Shown here in pieces: positions 35,392-45,016 of a DNA stretch of 64,000 bases; the stretch's first letter is position 1; each line of letters starts with the position of its first letter. Below the pieces are notes generated by a model. It did no database searches, had not been told where the DNA came from, and was given only the letters and a program-made list of their open reading frames with translations. Origin of the DNA: Thermoanaerobaculia bacterium (GTDB lineage: Bacteria > Acidobacteriota > Thermoanaerobaculia > Multivoradales > JAIOJS01); NCBI GenBank assembly GCA_030429235.1, contig JAUIDB010000011.1, positions 1 to 64,000 on the forward strand. The letters run 5' to 3'. The position numbers were made by a program, and so were the translations under genes.

Positions 35392-35405
35392 AGTCGCGGC
35401 CGATT

Positions 35406-38261
35406 CTACTCGTCGGGACGGGGAAACCGTAGCCGAATCGTGCCCTGGGTGTGGCGATCGGTGGCGGAAGCTCCAGGGTACGTCACCGCGGGTGGCGAGA
35501 GATCTTCCGCCGGATGAAACTTGGTGCCGATGGATGGAATCCGGTGCAAGACGGCCAGATCGAAGGGCGTCATCTCGACAAGGGTATGTCGGGGATCCGG
35601 TCCCCAATTGGGAGACAGGACCTGCAGGAAACGTCGCGGGTCGTCGGCGAGGTCCAGGACCAGCCCACCGAATGTGGTGTCGAATGACGCCCAGCGGACG
35701 CCCGAGTGGTAGCCGTTGCTCTCGGGATAGTCCCACACGACTCCGGTATTGGAGGCGTTGATCGTTGTCTCCCAGAGGCCCAGTCGTCGGCCCAGGGTGC
35801 GGTTGCCCCAGGTGCGATAGGGACCCTCGGCAAGGCGCCGAAACCGCAGCAGGCTGCCTTCGGGCAGCCGGAAACCCAGCCCCGGAGAAGCGGGAGAAAG
35901 CTCGTAGCTCAGGACGATCGAGCCGTCGGGGTCGAGGCTCCATTCGAACGACCGAAGACCCTTCCGGTTGGAGACCTGGACGTGGTTGCCCAGGTGGATC
36001 CCCACCTCGGGAGGATCGGGATCCTCGGGGCCAGCCGCGGCTTCCCAGGTGGCTACGAAGGGTCCGCGGAGGGGGAGGATGCGATCGGCGTGGCGAACCT
36101 CGACCAGGCGGCCGTCGTGGCGCGAGATGCTGAGCCGCGTCGGGCCGGCCGCGAGCTCGAAGACGTCGTCGAAGCTGCCGAGGCTCGTCGACGTCGTGGG
36201 AGGAAGAGGAGTCGGAGCTGGATTCTCGAGGGGGAAGACCCAGGTGCCTCGAGGTCGACCCCGTCCGTCGATCAGAACCAGACGCAGGGCTGGCAGCTCG
36301 GAGTCTGCGAGCGGTGCGGAGTTCTGATCCCAGGCCGCCCAGATCGGGGCCAGTGAGAGTTCGCCGGTCGTGCGCGGATCGAGCGCCGGGAGCGCCAGTT
36401 GGCCCGCGGCGATCCTGCGCTCGTCGAGATCGGTCGACGGTCCGGGAAAGGCGACGATCTCCCAGCGCAGGGTCGCCGTATCGAGTCGGCTGTGGTCAAA
36501 GCGGTTCTCGATCCGCAGCGAAGCAGGGGCTCCGGGTTCCGAGACCTCGGGCGCCTGGATCCTCAGAGGAGCCCACTGCTCTCTCACCCCGTAGGCGCTG
36601 GCTTCGAGTTGGCGGTACGGTCCGACCAGGCCGTCGGGAGCGTGATTGCCGTCGGTATCGATTCGCCTGTCCTCGGCGTCGGCTCGAACCACGCCTTCGT
36701 CGAACAGAGCCCAGAGAAAGCCGCCAGCGGCTCGCGGCGAGGACTCGATCAGAGACCAGAAGGCGCTCAATCCTGCCGCGTGGCCGCCATCGTACAGTCC
36801 GTGCAGCATCTCGGTGGGCAGCACCAGGCCCCGAGTCTTCCGGTCCGAACCATCGAGCCGAGCCGCGAGTTCGCTCCAATTCGGATAGTGGCGGGTATCG
36901 AAGCCGCCGAAGATCGCATCGGGGTGCACGACGGGCCGCTTCTGCGGATCCAACGAGCGGATCATCGGATCGAGGCGGACGTTCCAGCCACTCTCGTTCC
37001 CGTTCGCCCAGAGGACCACGGACGGGTGGTTGCGATCGAAGGTGACCATCTCGTGGACCAGCGGAGTGCCGCTTCGGGTCGAGTATGCATCATGCCAGCC
37101 GGTCAGTTCATCGATGACCAGGAGTCCCAGCTCGTCGCAGGCGTCCAGGAAATGCCGGTCGGGAGGGTAATGAGAGGATCTCACTGCGTTGGCATTGAGC
37201 CACGCGATGAGCTCGGCATCCCGGCGACTCAGCACCCGCGAGGTGGCGCGTCCGCTGTCGGGGTGGAAGGAGTGTCGGTTGATCCCGCGGAGTAGCGTCC
37301 GTCGTCCGTTGAGGTAGAACCCATCCGCCCGAACCTCGACCGACCGGAAGCCGATCCGCTCGCGGCGCCGGTGAAGGACCTCGGTCCCGGCACGCAGCTC
37401 GGTCACCAGATCGTAGAGCTGGGGGCGTTCTGGGTTCCAGGACTCGATATCCGGGAGGAGCGTGGCCAGACGGATGCGATTGGTCGGGCCGACGAGCGCT
37501 CCGAAGCTCGCTCCGACCCTCTGGCCCGAGAGGGTCTCGATCCAGCCGGTGACGAGATCGGGCCGCTCCGCGTGGCGGTCGACCCGGAGATCGATCTCCA
37601 CGTCCAGGTGACCCTGGTGCCGCGCGTCGACCGCCAGCTCGCCGATCGCCGACTGCGGTTCGGCTTCCAGGTATACGGGCCGAAAGATCCCGCCGAAGAC
37701 CCAGTAGTCCGCGTCCCGCTCGGCCCGGTTGACGGAACCATCGCGCGACTCGCGATCCACGCGCACTTCGAGCAGGTTCTCACCCTCGCCGAACTCGACG
37801 AGTTCGGTGACGTCATAGCGGAATCGGTAGAAGGCGCCCTGGTGGGTCGGGCCGGCGGATCGACCGTTGAGTCGCACCGTGGCGTCGGTCATCACTCCTT
37901 CGAAAACCAGCCAGACGCGTTGGCCGGACCAGTGGTCGGGGAGGTGAAACCGATGTCGGTAGTCACCCCGCTCCTGGGCCTTCGGTTCGTCGTGCCCATA
38001 GTTGTACTGGCCGAAGCCGTGGAGTTCCCAATTGGACGGAACTGGAATCGTGGTCCAGGACCCGCAGTCGCGGCCGTGGTGACAGCGAAACTCCCAGTCG
38101 ACTGCGTCCGCGGCGTCGATGCCGCTCAGGTAGAGGCGCTCGGTCTCTCGGGCTTCGGTCGGCAGAGCCAGAAGAAGGCCGAGGCACGCCGAGACGAGGA
38201 TCCCCCGAACCGGGTCGCAGCGACCGCGCCTGCCGTGCCTGGAATCCGTGGGAGCTCGCAT
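35406..38261 (-). CDS. Secreted glycoside hydrolase family 2 (beta-galactosidase-like)
   Basis: A 951-aa exported enzyme. After a signal peptide (GILVSACLGLLLALPTEA) come the GH2 sugar-binding domain (WTTIPVPSNWELHGFGQYNY; GDYRHRFHLP), an immunoglobulin-like domain and a TIM barrel with NRHSFHPDSGR, the acid/base region NHPSVVLWANGNESGWN and the probable nucleophile region TEMLHG. C-terminal beta domains resemble the LacZ small domain. It most likely removes beta-linked galactose or a related sugar in the periplasm or outside; the exact substrate is not clear. It heads the GH2-Omp85-pgi-patatin operon. Confidence 0.87.
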   Translation of the reverse strand: MRAPTDSRHGRRGRCDPVRGILVSACLGLLLALPTEARETERLYLSGIDAADAVDWEFRCHHGRDCGSWTTIPVPSNWELHGFGQYNYGHDEPKAQERGDYRHRFHLPDHWSGQRVWLVFEGVMTDATVRLNGRSAGPTHQGAFYRFRYDVTELVEFGEGENLLEVRVDRESRDGSVNRAERDADYWVFGGIFRPVYLEAEPQSAIGELAVDARHQGHLDVEIDLRVDRHAERPDLVTGWIETLSGQRVGASFGALVGPTNRIRLATLLPDIESWNPERPQLYDLVTELRAGTEVLHRRRERIGFRSVEVRADGFYLNGRRTLLRGINRHSFHPDSGRATSRVLSRRDAELIAWLNANAVRSSHYPPDRHFLDACDELGLLVIDELTGWHDAYSTRSGTPLVHEMVTFDRNHPSVVLWANGNESGWNVRLDPMIRSLDPQKRPVVHPDAIFGGFDTRHYPNWSELAARLDGSDRKTRGLVLPTEMLHGLYDGGHAAGLSAFWSLIESSPRAAGGFLWALFDEGVVRADAEDRRIDTDGNHAPDGLVGPYRQLEASAYGVREQWAPLRIQAPEVSEPGAPASLRIENRFDHSRLDTATLRWEIVAFPGPSTDLDERRIAAGQLALPALDPRTTGELSLAPIWAAWDQNSAPLADSELPALRLVLIDGRGRPRGTWVFPLENPAPTPLPPTTSTSLGSFDDVFELAAGPTRLSISRHDGRLVEVRHADRILPLRGPFVATWEAAAGPEDPDPPEVGIHLGNHVQVSNRKGLRSFEWSLDPDGSIVLSYELSPASPGLGFRLPEGSLLRFRRLAEGPYRTWGNRTLGRRLGLWETTINASNTGVVWDYPESNGYHSGVRWASFDTTFGGLVLDLADDPRRFLQVLSPNWGPDPRHTLVEMTPFDLAVLHRIPSIGTKFHPAEDLSPPAVTYPGASATDRHTQGTIRLRFPRPDE

Positions 38262-38267
38262 CGCCGC

Positions 38268-38277
38268 AGGATACACT
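38268..38277. promoter_or_regulatory. Overlapping divergent -10 elements (GH2 and peptide-binding lipoprotein)
   Basis: The ten bases AGGATACACT hold TATCCT on the minus strand (38268-38273), 6 nt before the GH2 ATG, and TACACT on the plus strand (38272-38277), 9 nt before the lipoprotein ATG. The two share two bases, so both could not be occupied at once. Confidence 0.4.
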
Positions 38278-38286
38278 GTGAGCACC

Positions 38287-39834
38287 ATGTTCGTGATCAG
38301 TCTCGGTCGGTGGTCCCGACGGATGCGGTCGTCCGTGACCGTTCTGGAGTGGGTCCTGGTCTTGTCGATACTCCTCCTGTCGCTGGGCTGTCGTGGCGAA
38401 TCCGCCGTCGAGCGCGCGACACCGCAACGTGAGCTGAGAATCGGCAACTACTCCGACATCCTCAGTCTCGATCCCTATCTCAACGACGAGTTCCTCACCT
38501 TTTCGGTCCTCAACAGCGTCTACGAGCCTCTGGTGGCCTTTGATGCCGAGCTGAGGCTCCGACCGATGCTGGCGGTGAGCTGGGAGAACCCCACCGACCT
38601 CGTCTGGCGTTTCGAGCTCCGCCCCGGAGTCTTCTTCCACGACGGTCGCCCTTTGACGGCCGACGATGTCGTCTTCTCGTTGCGGCGCGCGATCGAGCAC
38701 CCCGAGACCAATCTCGCGAGCTACGTCGTGGCCGTAGAAGAGGTTCGGGCCATCGACGAACTCACCGTCGAGATCGTGACCCGGCAGCCGTACCCCATCC
38801 TGCTCAACAAGCTCACCCATATTCTCGTGCTGCCGGCCGGTACTCCCGACGTGCTGGAGACGGCGGTGGGGACCGGGCCGTACCGCGTCGGTCAGTGGCG
38901 GGACGGCACCCTGGACCTGGTCGCTTACCAGGGGTACTGGGGCGAACCCGTGGTCGAGTCCCGTGTCCAGTTGGTCGCGGTGTCGGATCGGGACGACAGG
39001 GTCTCTCGCCTCCTCTCTGGAGACGTCGATCTCGTGCTCGACCTGACAGCCAGTGACATCGAGCGCGTCGAGAGCGCAAGCGGAGTCCGATTGGCCTCCT
39101 GGTCTGGCCTGACGGTGGACTATCTGCAAATGGATGTGGCCCGGCCCCCCTTTGACGACGTGCGCGTGCGGAGGGCGATCCATCTGGCCCTCGACCGCCA
39201 AGATTGGGTCGAGGAGGTGTTGTCGGGTCGAGGGGTTCCGGCGAGCCAGATGGTGGCGAGGTCGGTCTTCGGCTACTCCCCAGCGATCGGGGTGGCGGAG
39301 CGGGATCTCGTGGCGGCGCGGCAGCTCCTGGCAGAGGCGGGATATCCCGACGGCATCGACCTCCTACTGGAGTCCCGTGCTTCGCGTCAGGGAGGCGAGG
39401 TGTTGGTGCGCCAGTTGGCGGAGGCGGGAATCCGGGTCGAGCTGCACCTCTCGCCCTGGAACGAGCTGTTCCAACGGTTGCAGGCCCAGGAGGTGCCGTT
39501 CTATCACGGTGCGGTGCTGGCCAGCACCGGTGACGCCAGTGACGTCCTGGACAGTAAGTTCCATACGCGGAGCGTGGGTTGGGGGCAGACCAACTTCTCT
39601 GGCTACGGCAACGCGGAACTCGATGCCCTCATCGAAGCCAGCGGCGTGACCCTCGACATGCGGAGCCGCCGACAGGCCCTCGAGCGGAGCATGGCGCTGG
39701 TCATGCAGGATCTACCGACGATTCCGATCGCGGTGGTAGAACAGATCTACGGAGTCCGAGAGGGCGTAGTCTTCACCCCTCGCGTCGACGGCCGCGTCCT
39801 GGCGCAGCAGGTCTACCGGGAAGCCCTCAAGTAG
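38287..39834 (+). CDS. ABC transporter substrate-binding lipoprotein, peptide/opine family (SBP_bac_5)
   Basis: A 515-aa extracytoplasmic solute-binding protein. The signal sequence ends in the lipobox LSLGC. The mature part shows family features: LSLDPYLND, YEPLVAFD, WRFELRPGVFFHDGRPLTADDVVFSL, GTGPYRV, and VRRAIHLALDRQ. It binds oligopeptides or similar ligands and hands them to a permease that is not encoded nearby. ATG 38323 would give a shorter, more typical signal peptide and is an alternative start. The last 8 bp overlap the convergent pcnB gene. Confidence 0.9.
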   Translation: MFVISLGRWSRRMRSSVTVLEWVLVLSILLLSLGCRGESAVERATPQRELRIGNYSDILSLDPYLNDEFLTFSVLNSVYEPLVAFDAELRLRPMLAVSWENPTDLVWRFELRPGVFFHDGRPLTADDVVFSLRRAIEHPETNLASYVVAVEEVRAIDELTVEIVTRQPYPILLNKLTHILVLPAGTPDVLETAVGTGPYRVGQWRDGTLDLVAYQGYWGEPVVESRVQLVAVSDRDDRVSRLLSGDVDLVLDLTASDIERVESASGVRLASWSGLTVDYLQMDVARPPFDDVRVRRAIHLALDRQDWVEEVLSGRGVPASQMVARSVFGYSPAIGVAERDLVAARQLLAEAGYPDGIDLLLESRASRQGGEVLVRQLAEAGIRVELHLSPWNELFQRLQAQEVPFYHGAVLASTGDASDVLDSKFHTRSVGWGQTNFSGYGNAELDALIEASGVTLDMRSRRQALERSMALVMQDLPTIPIAVVEQIYGVREGVVFTPRVDGRVLAQQVYREALK

Positions 39835-41179
39835 CCTTGCCGCGGCGCCGGCTGCGACCGCCGCGTCGTCGTCTTCGCCGACGCCTGGCTGACCTCTGGC
39901 CTGGGGATGAGGCGTCCTCGTCCGGGGCTTCGGCGCGTCCCAACGGGCCTCGTTGCCGAGCGGCTTCCTGCCATACGGTCAGTGCTTCCTCACCCTCGCC
40001 GGTGGCTCGCACCAGGATCTCGAAGAGCTGCAGGGCGTCATCGAAGTAGTTGCGACGAGCGAACTGAACGCGGGCGTTGTCACTCCAGCGGGGTTCGCAG
40101 AGCCGATTGAACCCGACGAGTGCATGCAGCATCTGCGAGCGGCGGTTGCGAGACAGCGCGAACCGTCGACTGAAAGGCTCGACGCACTGTTCGATGAGCT
40201 GTCGGATTGCGGCTCGGCTCATCGGTCGCCCCTTGCGCCTCTCCATCTCGTCCCGGCGGGTGAAGATCTCGGGCAGCAGGATGATCGACAACACGGTGGC
40301 CTCGCTGGGGATCCGCCCCTCCGCCACGAAGCTGTCGATCGTGGGCAGAAGGCGACCGAAGTCGGCAACCCCTCCGGCTCCCTGTCCGATCATGCCGTAG
40401 GCTTCCGGTAGCAGGATCTCCAACAGGCCGAGGTCGAGCATCCACTGGATCGAGGCGCCAGAACTCCCGCAGCGCAACAGTTGGATGACCTCGTCTGTGA
40501 TGCGGGCAGGGGAGGCCTGGTCCAAACGTTGACAGTTGTCCTGGATCGCGGCCTGGGTGGCCGGGTCCATCCCGAAGCCCAGTCGGCCGGCAAACTCACA
40601 GGCTCTCATCATCCGCACCGGATCCTCCTGCATGCGGATGCCCGGTTCACCGATGACCCGGATCATCTTCCGCTCGAGGTCCTCGAGCCCGCCGACGTAG
40701 TCGATGACCGAGAAGTCCTCGATGTCGTAGAACAGACCGTTGACCGTGAAGTCTCGGCGGAAGGCATCCTGCCTCGGCGTCCCGTAGGTGTTGTCGCTGG
40801 TCACCAGCAGGTCGTCGCCATCGCTCTTCTGATGCCGGGGGTCGGGGTTGCGGCGGAACGTCGAGACTTCGAGAATCTCGGGGCCGAACACGACATGCAC
40901 GAGTCGGAAGCGGCGACCGATCAGACGCGAGTTGCGGAAGATGCGCCGCACCTCCGGTGGTCGAGCATCGGTACTGATGTCGAAGTCCTTGGGGGAGCCT
41001 CCCAGCAGGAGGTCGCGCACACTCCCTCCCACCAAGTACGCCTTGAACCCCTTTTGACGGAGTCGGTAGAGGACCTTGAGTGCGTTCGGCGAGATGTTGG
41101 AGCGTGAGATCGGATGCTCGGGACGGGGCAGGATTCTCGGCGCGCGAGATCCTTGGCCGTCGGGGTGCGGTTCACTCAC
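39827..41179 (-). CDS. pcnB: Polynucleotide adenylyltransferase PcnB (poly(A) polymerase/CCA family)
   Basis: A 450-aa class II nucleotidyltransferase. The head domain shows ISPNALKVLYRLRQKGFKAYLVGGSVRDLLL and the catalytic DFD (KDFDIST), then RRDFTVNGLFYD and the neck RMQEDPVRMMRACEFAGRLGF. The ISRSNIS start is very like E. coli PcnB, so poly(A) polymerase is favoured over CCA-adding enzyme, though the two cannot be told apart safely. The C-terminus is a strongly basic run (about 20 Arg), fit for RNA binding. The start is GTG, 7 nt after a consensus TATAAT. Confidence 0.88.
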   Translation of the reverse strand: MSEPHPDGQGSRAPRILPRPEHPISRSNISPNALKVLYRLRQKGFKAYLVGGSVRDLLLGGSPKDFDISTDARPPEVRRIFRNSRLIGRRFRLVHVVFGPEILEVSTFRRNPDPRHQKSDGDDLLVTSDNTYGTPRQDAFRRDFTVNGLFYDIEDFSVIDYVGGLEDLERKMIRVIGEPGIRMQEDPVRMMRACEFAGRLGFGMDPATQAAIQDNCQRLDQASPARITDEVIQLLRCGSSGASIQWMLDLGLLEILLPEAYGMIGQGAGGVADFGRLLPTIDSFVAEGRIPSEATVLSIILLPEIFTRRDEMERRKGRPMSRAAIRQLIEQCVEPFSRRFALSRNRRSQMLHALVGFNRLCEPRWSDNARVQFARRNYFDDALQLFEILVRATGEGEEALTVWQEAARQRGPLGRAEAPDEDASSPGQRSARRRRRRRRGGRSRRRGKAT

Positions 41180-41186
41180 GAAGGGG

Positions 41187-41192
41187 ATTATA
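41187..41192 (-). promoter_or_regulatory. Consensus -10 element of pcnB (leaderless)
   Basis: TATAAT on the minus strand ends 7 nt before the GTG start of pcnB and no Shine-Dalgarno lies between. This is the clearest leaderless candidate. Confidence 0.6.
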
Positions 41193-41239
41193 CGGGGTGC
41201 TCGGCGACCGCGTGGCCGGGGGTCCCAGAAGACGAGAGA

Positions 41240-41269
41240 GCTCTGGAGGGAGAAGCCCCCCTCCAGAGC
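41240..41269 (-). terminator. Rho-independent terminator after the M16 protease gene
   Basis: A perfect 11-bp inverted repeat, GCTCTGGAGGG (41240-41250) and CCCTCCAGAGC (41259-41269), lies 7 bp beyond the M16 stop. On the minus strand it is followed by the pyrimidine-rich TCTCTCGTCTTCT. Confidence 0.75.
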
Positions 41270-41276
41270 CTGCCGG

Positions 41277-44036
41277 CTACTCGGCGGGGTTTCCGTCCGC
41301 GTCGATCAATCGGATCTCGCCGATCCCGAGGGCTTCGATCTTCTCTTCGATCTTGGAACGATCACCGACCACGACCCAGACGAGGTTGTCGGGTTGCAGG
41401 ACGGCGTCGGCCTGGGTGACGACGTCGGAGAGGGTCAGACCCGCGACGTCGTCGGCCCGAGTCTCCCAGTAGTCCTGCGCGAGACCGTACTGCTCGATCT
41501 CGACGATGTCGTTGAGTACCGCGCCGTTGGTCTCCCACCGTCCGGGCAGGGTGAGAGTCTTCTGATCCTTGATCTTGGCCAGTTCTTCCTCGGTGGGGGG
41601 CCGTTCACCGCCACTTCGGATCCCTCGGATCTCCTTCAGGATCTCGGCCATCGATTCGGACGTCTTGTCGGTCTGCACCGGAGCGTAGACGATGAAGGGG
41701 CGCTGACCGACGGCATCCCAGATCAAGCTCCGAGCGCCGTAGGACCAGTGTTTGTCCTCTCGCAGATTGAGGTTGATCCGCCCGGTGAAGCCGCCGCCGA
41801 GAATCGAGTTCATCGCCTCGATCTCGAGTTCGTCAGGGTTGCTCATGGGCGGAGCCAGGTGTCCGGCGAAGACGATCGACTGCTCGGAGTTCGGCCGATC
41901 GACCAGATAGATCACCGACGCGTCGTGGTGTCCGACCTCTCCGAGGTTCTTGCTCGGCGTGTCCGCCGCTTGCCAGTCACCGAACCGAGCCTCGAGCATC
42001 GGCTCGAGGTCCGCCATCGAGACGTCGCCCACCACGACCAGCGTCGCGTTGTTGGGCCGGAACCAGGTCGAATGGAAGCTCTCGAGAGCCTCGATGCTGA
42101 GCGCTTCGACCGATTCCAGGGTGCCCGAGCCGGTCATCGGCAGCCCGTAGGCGTGCTCCTCGCCGAACAGGATGCGGGGGAAGACCCGCAGGGCCATACT
42201 GAGTGGCTGGACCTTCTCGCGCTGGATGGCGGCCAGTTGCTGCTTGCGGAGTCGCTCGAACTCGGCCTCGGGGAAGGAGGGGTTCCTGACGACGTCGGCG
42301 AACAGATCGAGAGAGGCCTCGAGGTTCTCGGACAGGGCCGAGAGGGTCACCGCCGAAGCGTCGAGGTCCGAACCGGATCCGAGGTTGGCCCCCAGCCGCT
42401 CGAGCTCGTCGGAGATCTCGAGAGCGCTGCGGCTGGTCGTGCCCTCGTCGAGCATCGCCATGGCGAGGCTCGCGGTGCCGGGAAGACCGAACTGGTCCGA
42501 GGCGTAGCCCGCGTCGAGGAACAGCTGCAAGTTGACGACCGGAAGACTGTTGCGTTCGGCCAGGATCACCTTGAGGCCGTTGGACAGGGTCTTGGTCTCC
42601 CGGTGCGGGAACACTCCGGCGGGGAAGTCGGTGACTTCGGGAACCCCTGCGCTTCGATCCACGGTGCTGTCGCTGGTGGTGTAGTTGGCGAAGGGCAGGA
42701 TCTCGAGGGTGAACGAGCCGGCGTCGAGCCACTGCTTGGCTGCCTGCTGGATCTTGGCCGGGGTGGCGGTCAACACTCGGGCCTGCGACGCGCGGTGTGC
42801 GTCGGCGTTGCCGAAGTAGACCTCGTAGGTAGCCAGGATGTCGGATTTTCCACCGAAACCTCCTATCCCTTCGAGCCCTCTCACGAACCCGGCTTGCAGG
42901 CTCATGCGGGCGCGCTCGACCTCGGCCTCGGTCGGCCCCTCGGTCAGCAGTCGGTCGAGTTCCTCCTCCATGGCGCGCTCGACGGCGGCGAGATCGCCAC
43001 CGGGCTGAGCGGTGGCGAACATGATGAAGAGGCCACCGAGTTCACGCGTCCAGTTGAAGGCGGCGATATCGGTCGCGATCTGATCGTCGTAGACCAGACG
43101 CTTGTACAGACGCGAACTCTTGCCGTTGGAGAGGATCTGCCCCAGAAGATCGAGGTAGTCGACGTCCGGGTTGCCCCATTCGGCGACGTTCCAGGCCTTG
43201 TAGACCCGAGCCTGGGGGACGCGGTCCTCCATGGTCGCCCGCGTGTCCTGGGCGAGTGGCGAAACGTCGACCGCCGGCTTGGTCAGCGGCGGTCCCGACG
43301 GAATGTCACCGAAGTAACGCTCGACTCGCGTCTTCACGTCCTGTGCGTCGACGTCGCCCGCGACGGCGATCACGGCATTGGCGGACCCGTAGTACGCCTT
43401 GAACCACTCGTGCACGTCGTCCAGCGAGGCGGCGTCCAGGTCTTCGAGCGAGCCGATGACCGAGTGGTCGTAGGGGTGGCCGTGCGGAACCGTGTTCTCG
43501 AAGATGGTCAGGAACGCCTTGCCGTAGGGCTGGTTCTCGCCCTGGCGCTTTTCGTTCTGCACCACGCCGCGCTGCTCGTCCAGCTTGGCTTGGTCGATTG
43601 CGCCCAGCAGGTGCCCCATCCGGTCGGACTCCATCCATAGGGCCATGTCGAGGGCGGTCTTGGGGACGACCTGGAAGTAGTTGGTCCGGTCGAAGTTGGT
43701 CGTGCCGTTCATCCCGGTGGCGCCGACGCGGTCGAACGGTTTGAAGTAGTCGTCGTTGTAGTTCTCGCTTCCGTTGAACATCAGGTGTTCGAAGAGGTGG
43801 GCGAACCCGGTTTTGCCGGGCTTCTCGTCGGCCGAGCCGACGTCGTACCAGATGTTGACGGCGACGATGGGTGCCTTGTGGTCCTCGTGGACGAGAAGGG
43901 TCAGCCCGTTGTCGAGTACGAACTTCTCATGGGGAATGTCGACCACGCCGGCGGGGTACTCGTCGGCGAAGTTGGCCGAGGTGAGGAGCAGACTCCCCGC
44001 CAGTAGGCAGGTGGTGAGGTGGGATCTGTTTCGCAA
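41277..44036 (-). CDS. M16 (pitrilysin-family) zinc metalloprotease, exported
   Basis: A 919-aa protease with a signal peptide and two tandem M16 units (about residues 35-470 and 490-919). The first carries the inverted zinc motif HLFEH (80-84) and the downstream glutamate in LDEQRGVVQNEKRQ; the second half is the inactive partner, as usual. It degrades peptides in the periplasm or outside. Translation seems to start at TTG with GGGAG about 9 nt upstream; no ATG is near. The gene is followed by a strong terminator and stands as a single unit. Confidence 0.93.
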   Translation of the reverse strand: MRNRSHLTTCLLAGSLLLTSANFADEYPAGVVDIPHEKFVLDNGLTLLVHEDHKAPIVAVNIWYDVGSADEKPGKTGFAHLFEHLMFNGSENYNDDYFKPFDRVGATGMNGTTNFDRTNYFQVVPKTALDMALWMESDRMGHLLGAIDQAKLDEQRGVVQNEKRQGENQPYGKAFLTIFENTVPHGHPYDHSVIGSLEDLDAASLDDVHEWFKAYYGSANAVIAVAGDVDAQDVKTRVERYFGDIPSGPPLTKPAVDVSPLAQDTRATMEDRVPQARVYKAWNVAEWGNPDVDYLDLLGQILSNGKSSRLYKRLVYDDQIATDIAAFNWTRELGGLFIMFATAQPGGDLAAVERAMEEELDRLLTEGPTEAEVERARMSLQAGFVRGLEGIGGFGGKSDILATYEVYFGNADAHRASQARVLTATPAKIQQAAKQWLDAGSFTLEILPFANYTTSDSTVDRSAGVPEVTDFPAGVFPHRETKTLSNGLKVILAERNSLPVVNLQLFLDAGYASDQFGLPGTASLAMAMLDEGTTSRSALEISDELERLGANLGSGSDLDASAVTLSALSENLEASLDLFADVVRNPSFPEAEFERLRKQQLAAIQREKVQPLSMALRVFPRILFGEEHAYGLPMTGSGTLESVEALSIEALESFHSTWFRPNNATLVVVGDVSMADLEPMLEARFGDWQAADTPSKNLGEVGHHDASVIYLVDRPNSEQSIVFAGHLAPPMSNPDELEIEAMNSILGGGFTGRINLNLREDKHWSYGARSLIWDAVGQRPFIVYAPVQTDKTSESMAEILKEIRGIRSGGERPPTEEELAKIKDQKTLTLPGRWETNGAVLNDIVEIEQYGLAQDYWETRADDVAGLTLSDVVTQADAVLQPDNLVWVVVGDRSKIEEKIEALGIGEIRLIDADGNPAE

Positions 44037-44158
44037 GTTGGTGATCTCCCTGAGTTGATGAACTTGGGCACAGCGAACCCTCCGGATCGCGGCCCGGGTT
44101 GCTCTTTCAATACTCCGAAGTACGAGCCGACTCGGCTCGATGTTGCAGGACGCGAAGC

Positions 44159-45016
44159 TCAGGACGCGGAGAAGGTGTCGCAGCGATCGGGATCGCCGTA
44201 TTGGAGGCCCTGTCGAAACCAGTGCATCCGTTGGGCCGAAGTCCCGTGGGTGAAGGACTCGGGCCGGACGGAGGCACCGGCGCCCCGCTGCAGGGTGTCG
44301 TCGCCGATGGCGCTCGCGGCCGCCAGCCCCTCCTCGATGTCACCCTGCTCGAGTAGATTCCGTTGGGTGCTGGCGTGGTGCCCCCAGACTCCGGCCAGGC
44401 AGTCGGCCTGGAGTTCGAGGCGCACCGACAGGCGGTTGGCGTCCGCCTTGCTCACCCGCCGCTGTTGGGCGGATACCTGGCCCGAGATGCCGAGCAGATT
44501 CTGTACGTGGTGTCCGACCTCGTGGGCCACGACATAGGCCTGCGCGAAGTCTCCCGGAGCGCCCATGCGCGTCAGCTGATCGTAGAACCCGAGGTCGATG
44601 TAGACCTTGCGGTCGGCCGGGCAGTAGAAGGGGCCGACGGCCGCAGAAGTGAAGCCGCAGGCGGACTGCACCGAATCCGTGAAGAGCACGAGTGTTGGGA
44701 GCTGATAGCGTTGGCCCGAAGCCGCGAAGACGTCGGTCCAGGTCTGTTCCGTGTCGGCCAGCACCACCGACACCATCTCGGCGAGTTCGTCTTCGCGGGG
44801 GTTGGTCGCGCCCGGAGCCGGGCCCGGGGTCGAAGTCACTTGACCCTGGCTGCCTCCCAGCAGGGAGAGCAGCTCGAGGGGGTTCGTACCGGTGACGAAG
44901 GAGATGACCAGCAGGATGAGGATCCCGCCGATTCCGAGTTGAAGACCACCTCTCGGCGTGCGCGCCCGGCGGCGGTCCTCGACCTGTGTACTTCTCTGTC
45001 TGTTCTTCCAGCGCAC
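44159..45016 (-). CDS. ypfJ: YpfJ-family neutral zinc metallopeptidase
   Basis: A 285-aa protein with a basic cytoplasmic N-terminus, one membrane helix (about residues 27-42), a short linker and a zinc peptidase domain with HEVGHH, SVRLELQADCLAGVWGHH and SAQRMHWFRQG, all typical of the YpfJ/KPN_02809 family. The physiological substrate is unknown. A GTG start is supported by GGAGGGG 5 nt upstream. It lies 122 bp before the M16 gene; the gap shows no clear terminator. Confidence 0.93.
   Translation of the reverse strand: MRWKNRQRSTQVEDRRRARTPRGGLQLGIGGILILLVISFVTGTNPLELLSLLGGSQGQVTSTPGPAPGATNPREDELAEMVSVVLADTEQTWTDVFAASGQRYQLPTLVLFTDSVQSACGFTSAAVGPFYCPADRKVYIDLGFYDQLTRMGAPGDFAQAYVVAHEVGHHVQNLLGISGQVSAQQRRVSKADANRLSVRLELQADCLAGVWGHHASTQRNLLEQGDIEEGLAAASAIGDDTLQRGAGASVRPESFTHGTSAQRMHWFRQGLQYGDPDRCDTFSAS

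Noticed and set aside
35392-35943. A 184-codon N-terminal extension of the Omp85-like protein.
   Set aside because: It overlaps the 3' end of the GH2 gene and has no homology; GTG 35391 gives a clean signal peptide.
41076-43640. An 854-codon open frame on the plus strand.
   Set aside because: It is antisense to the M16 protease gene and pcnB; its composition is low-complexity Arg/Gly/Leu without any recognisable fold.
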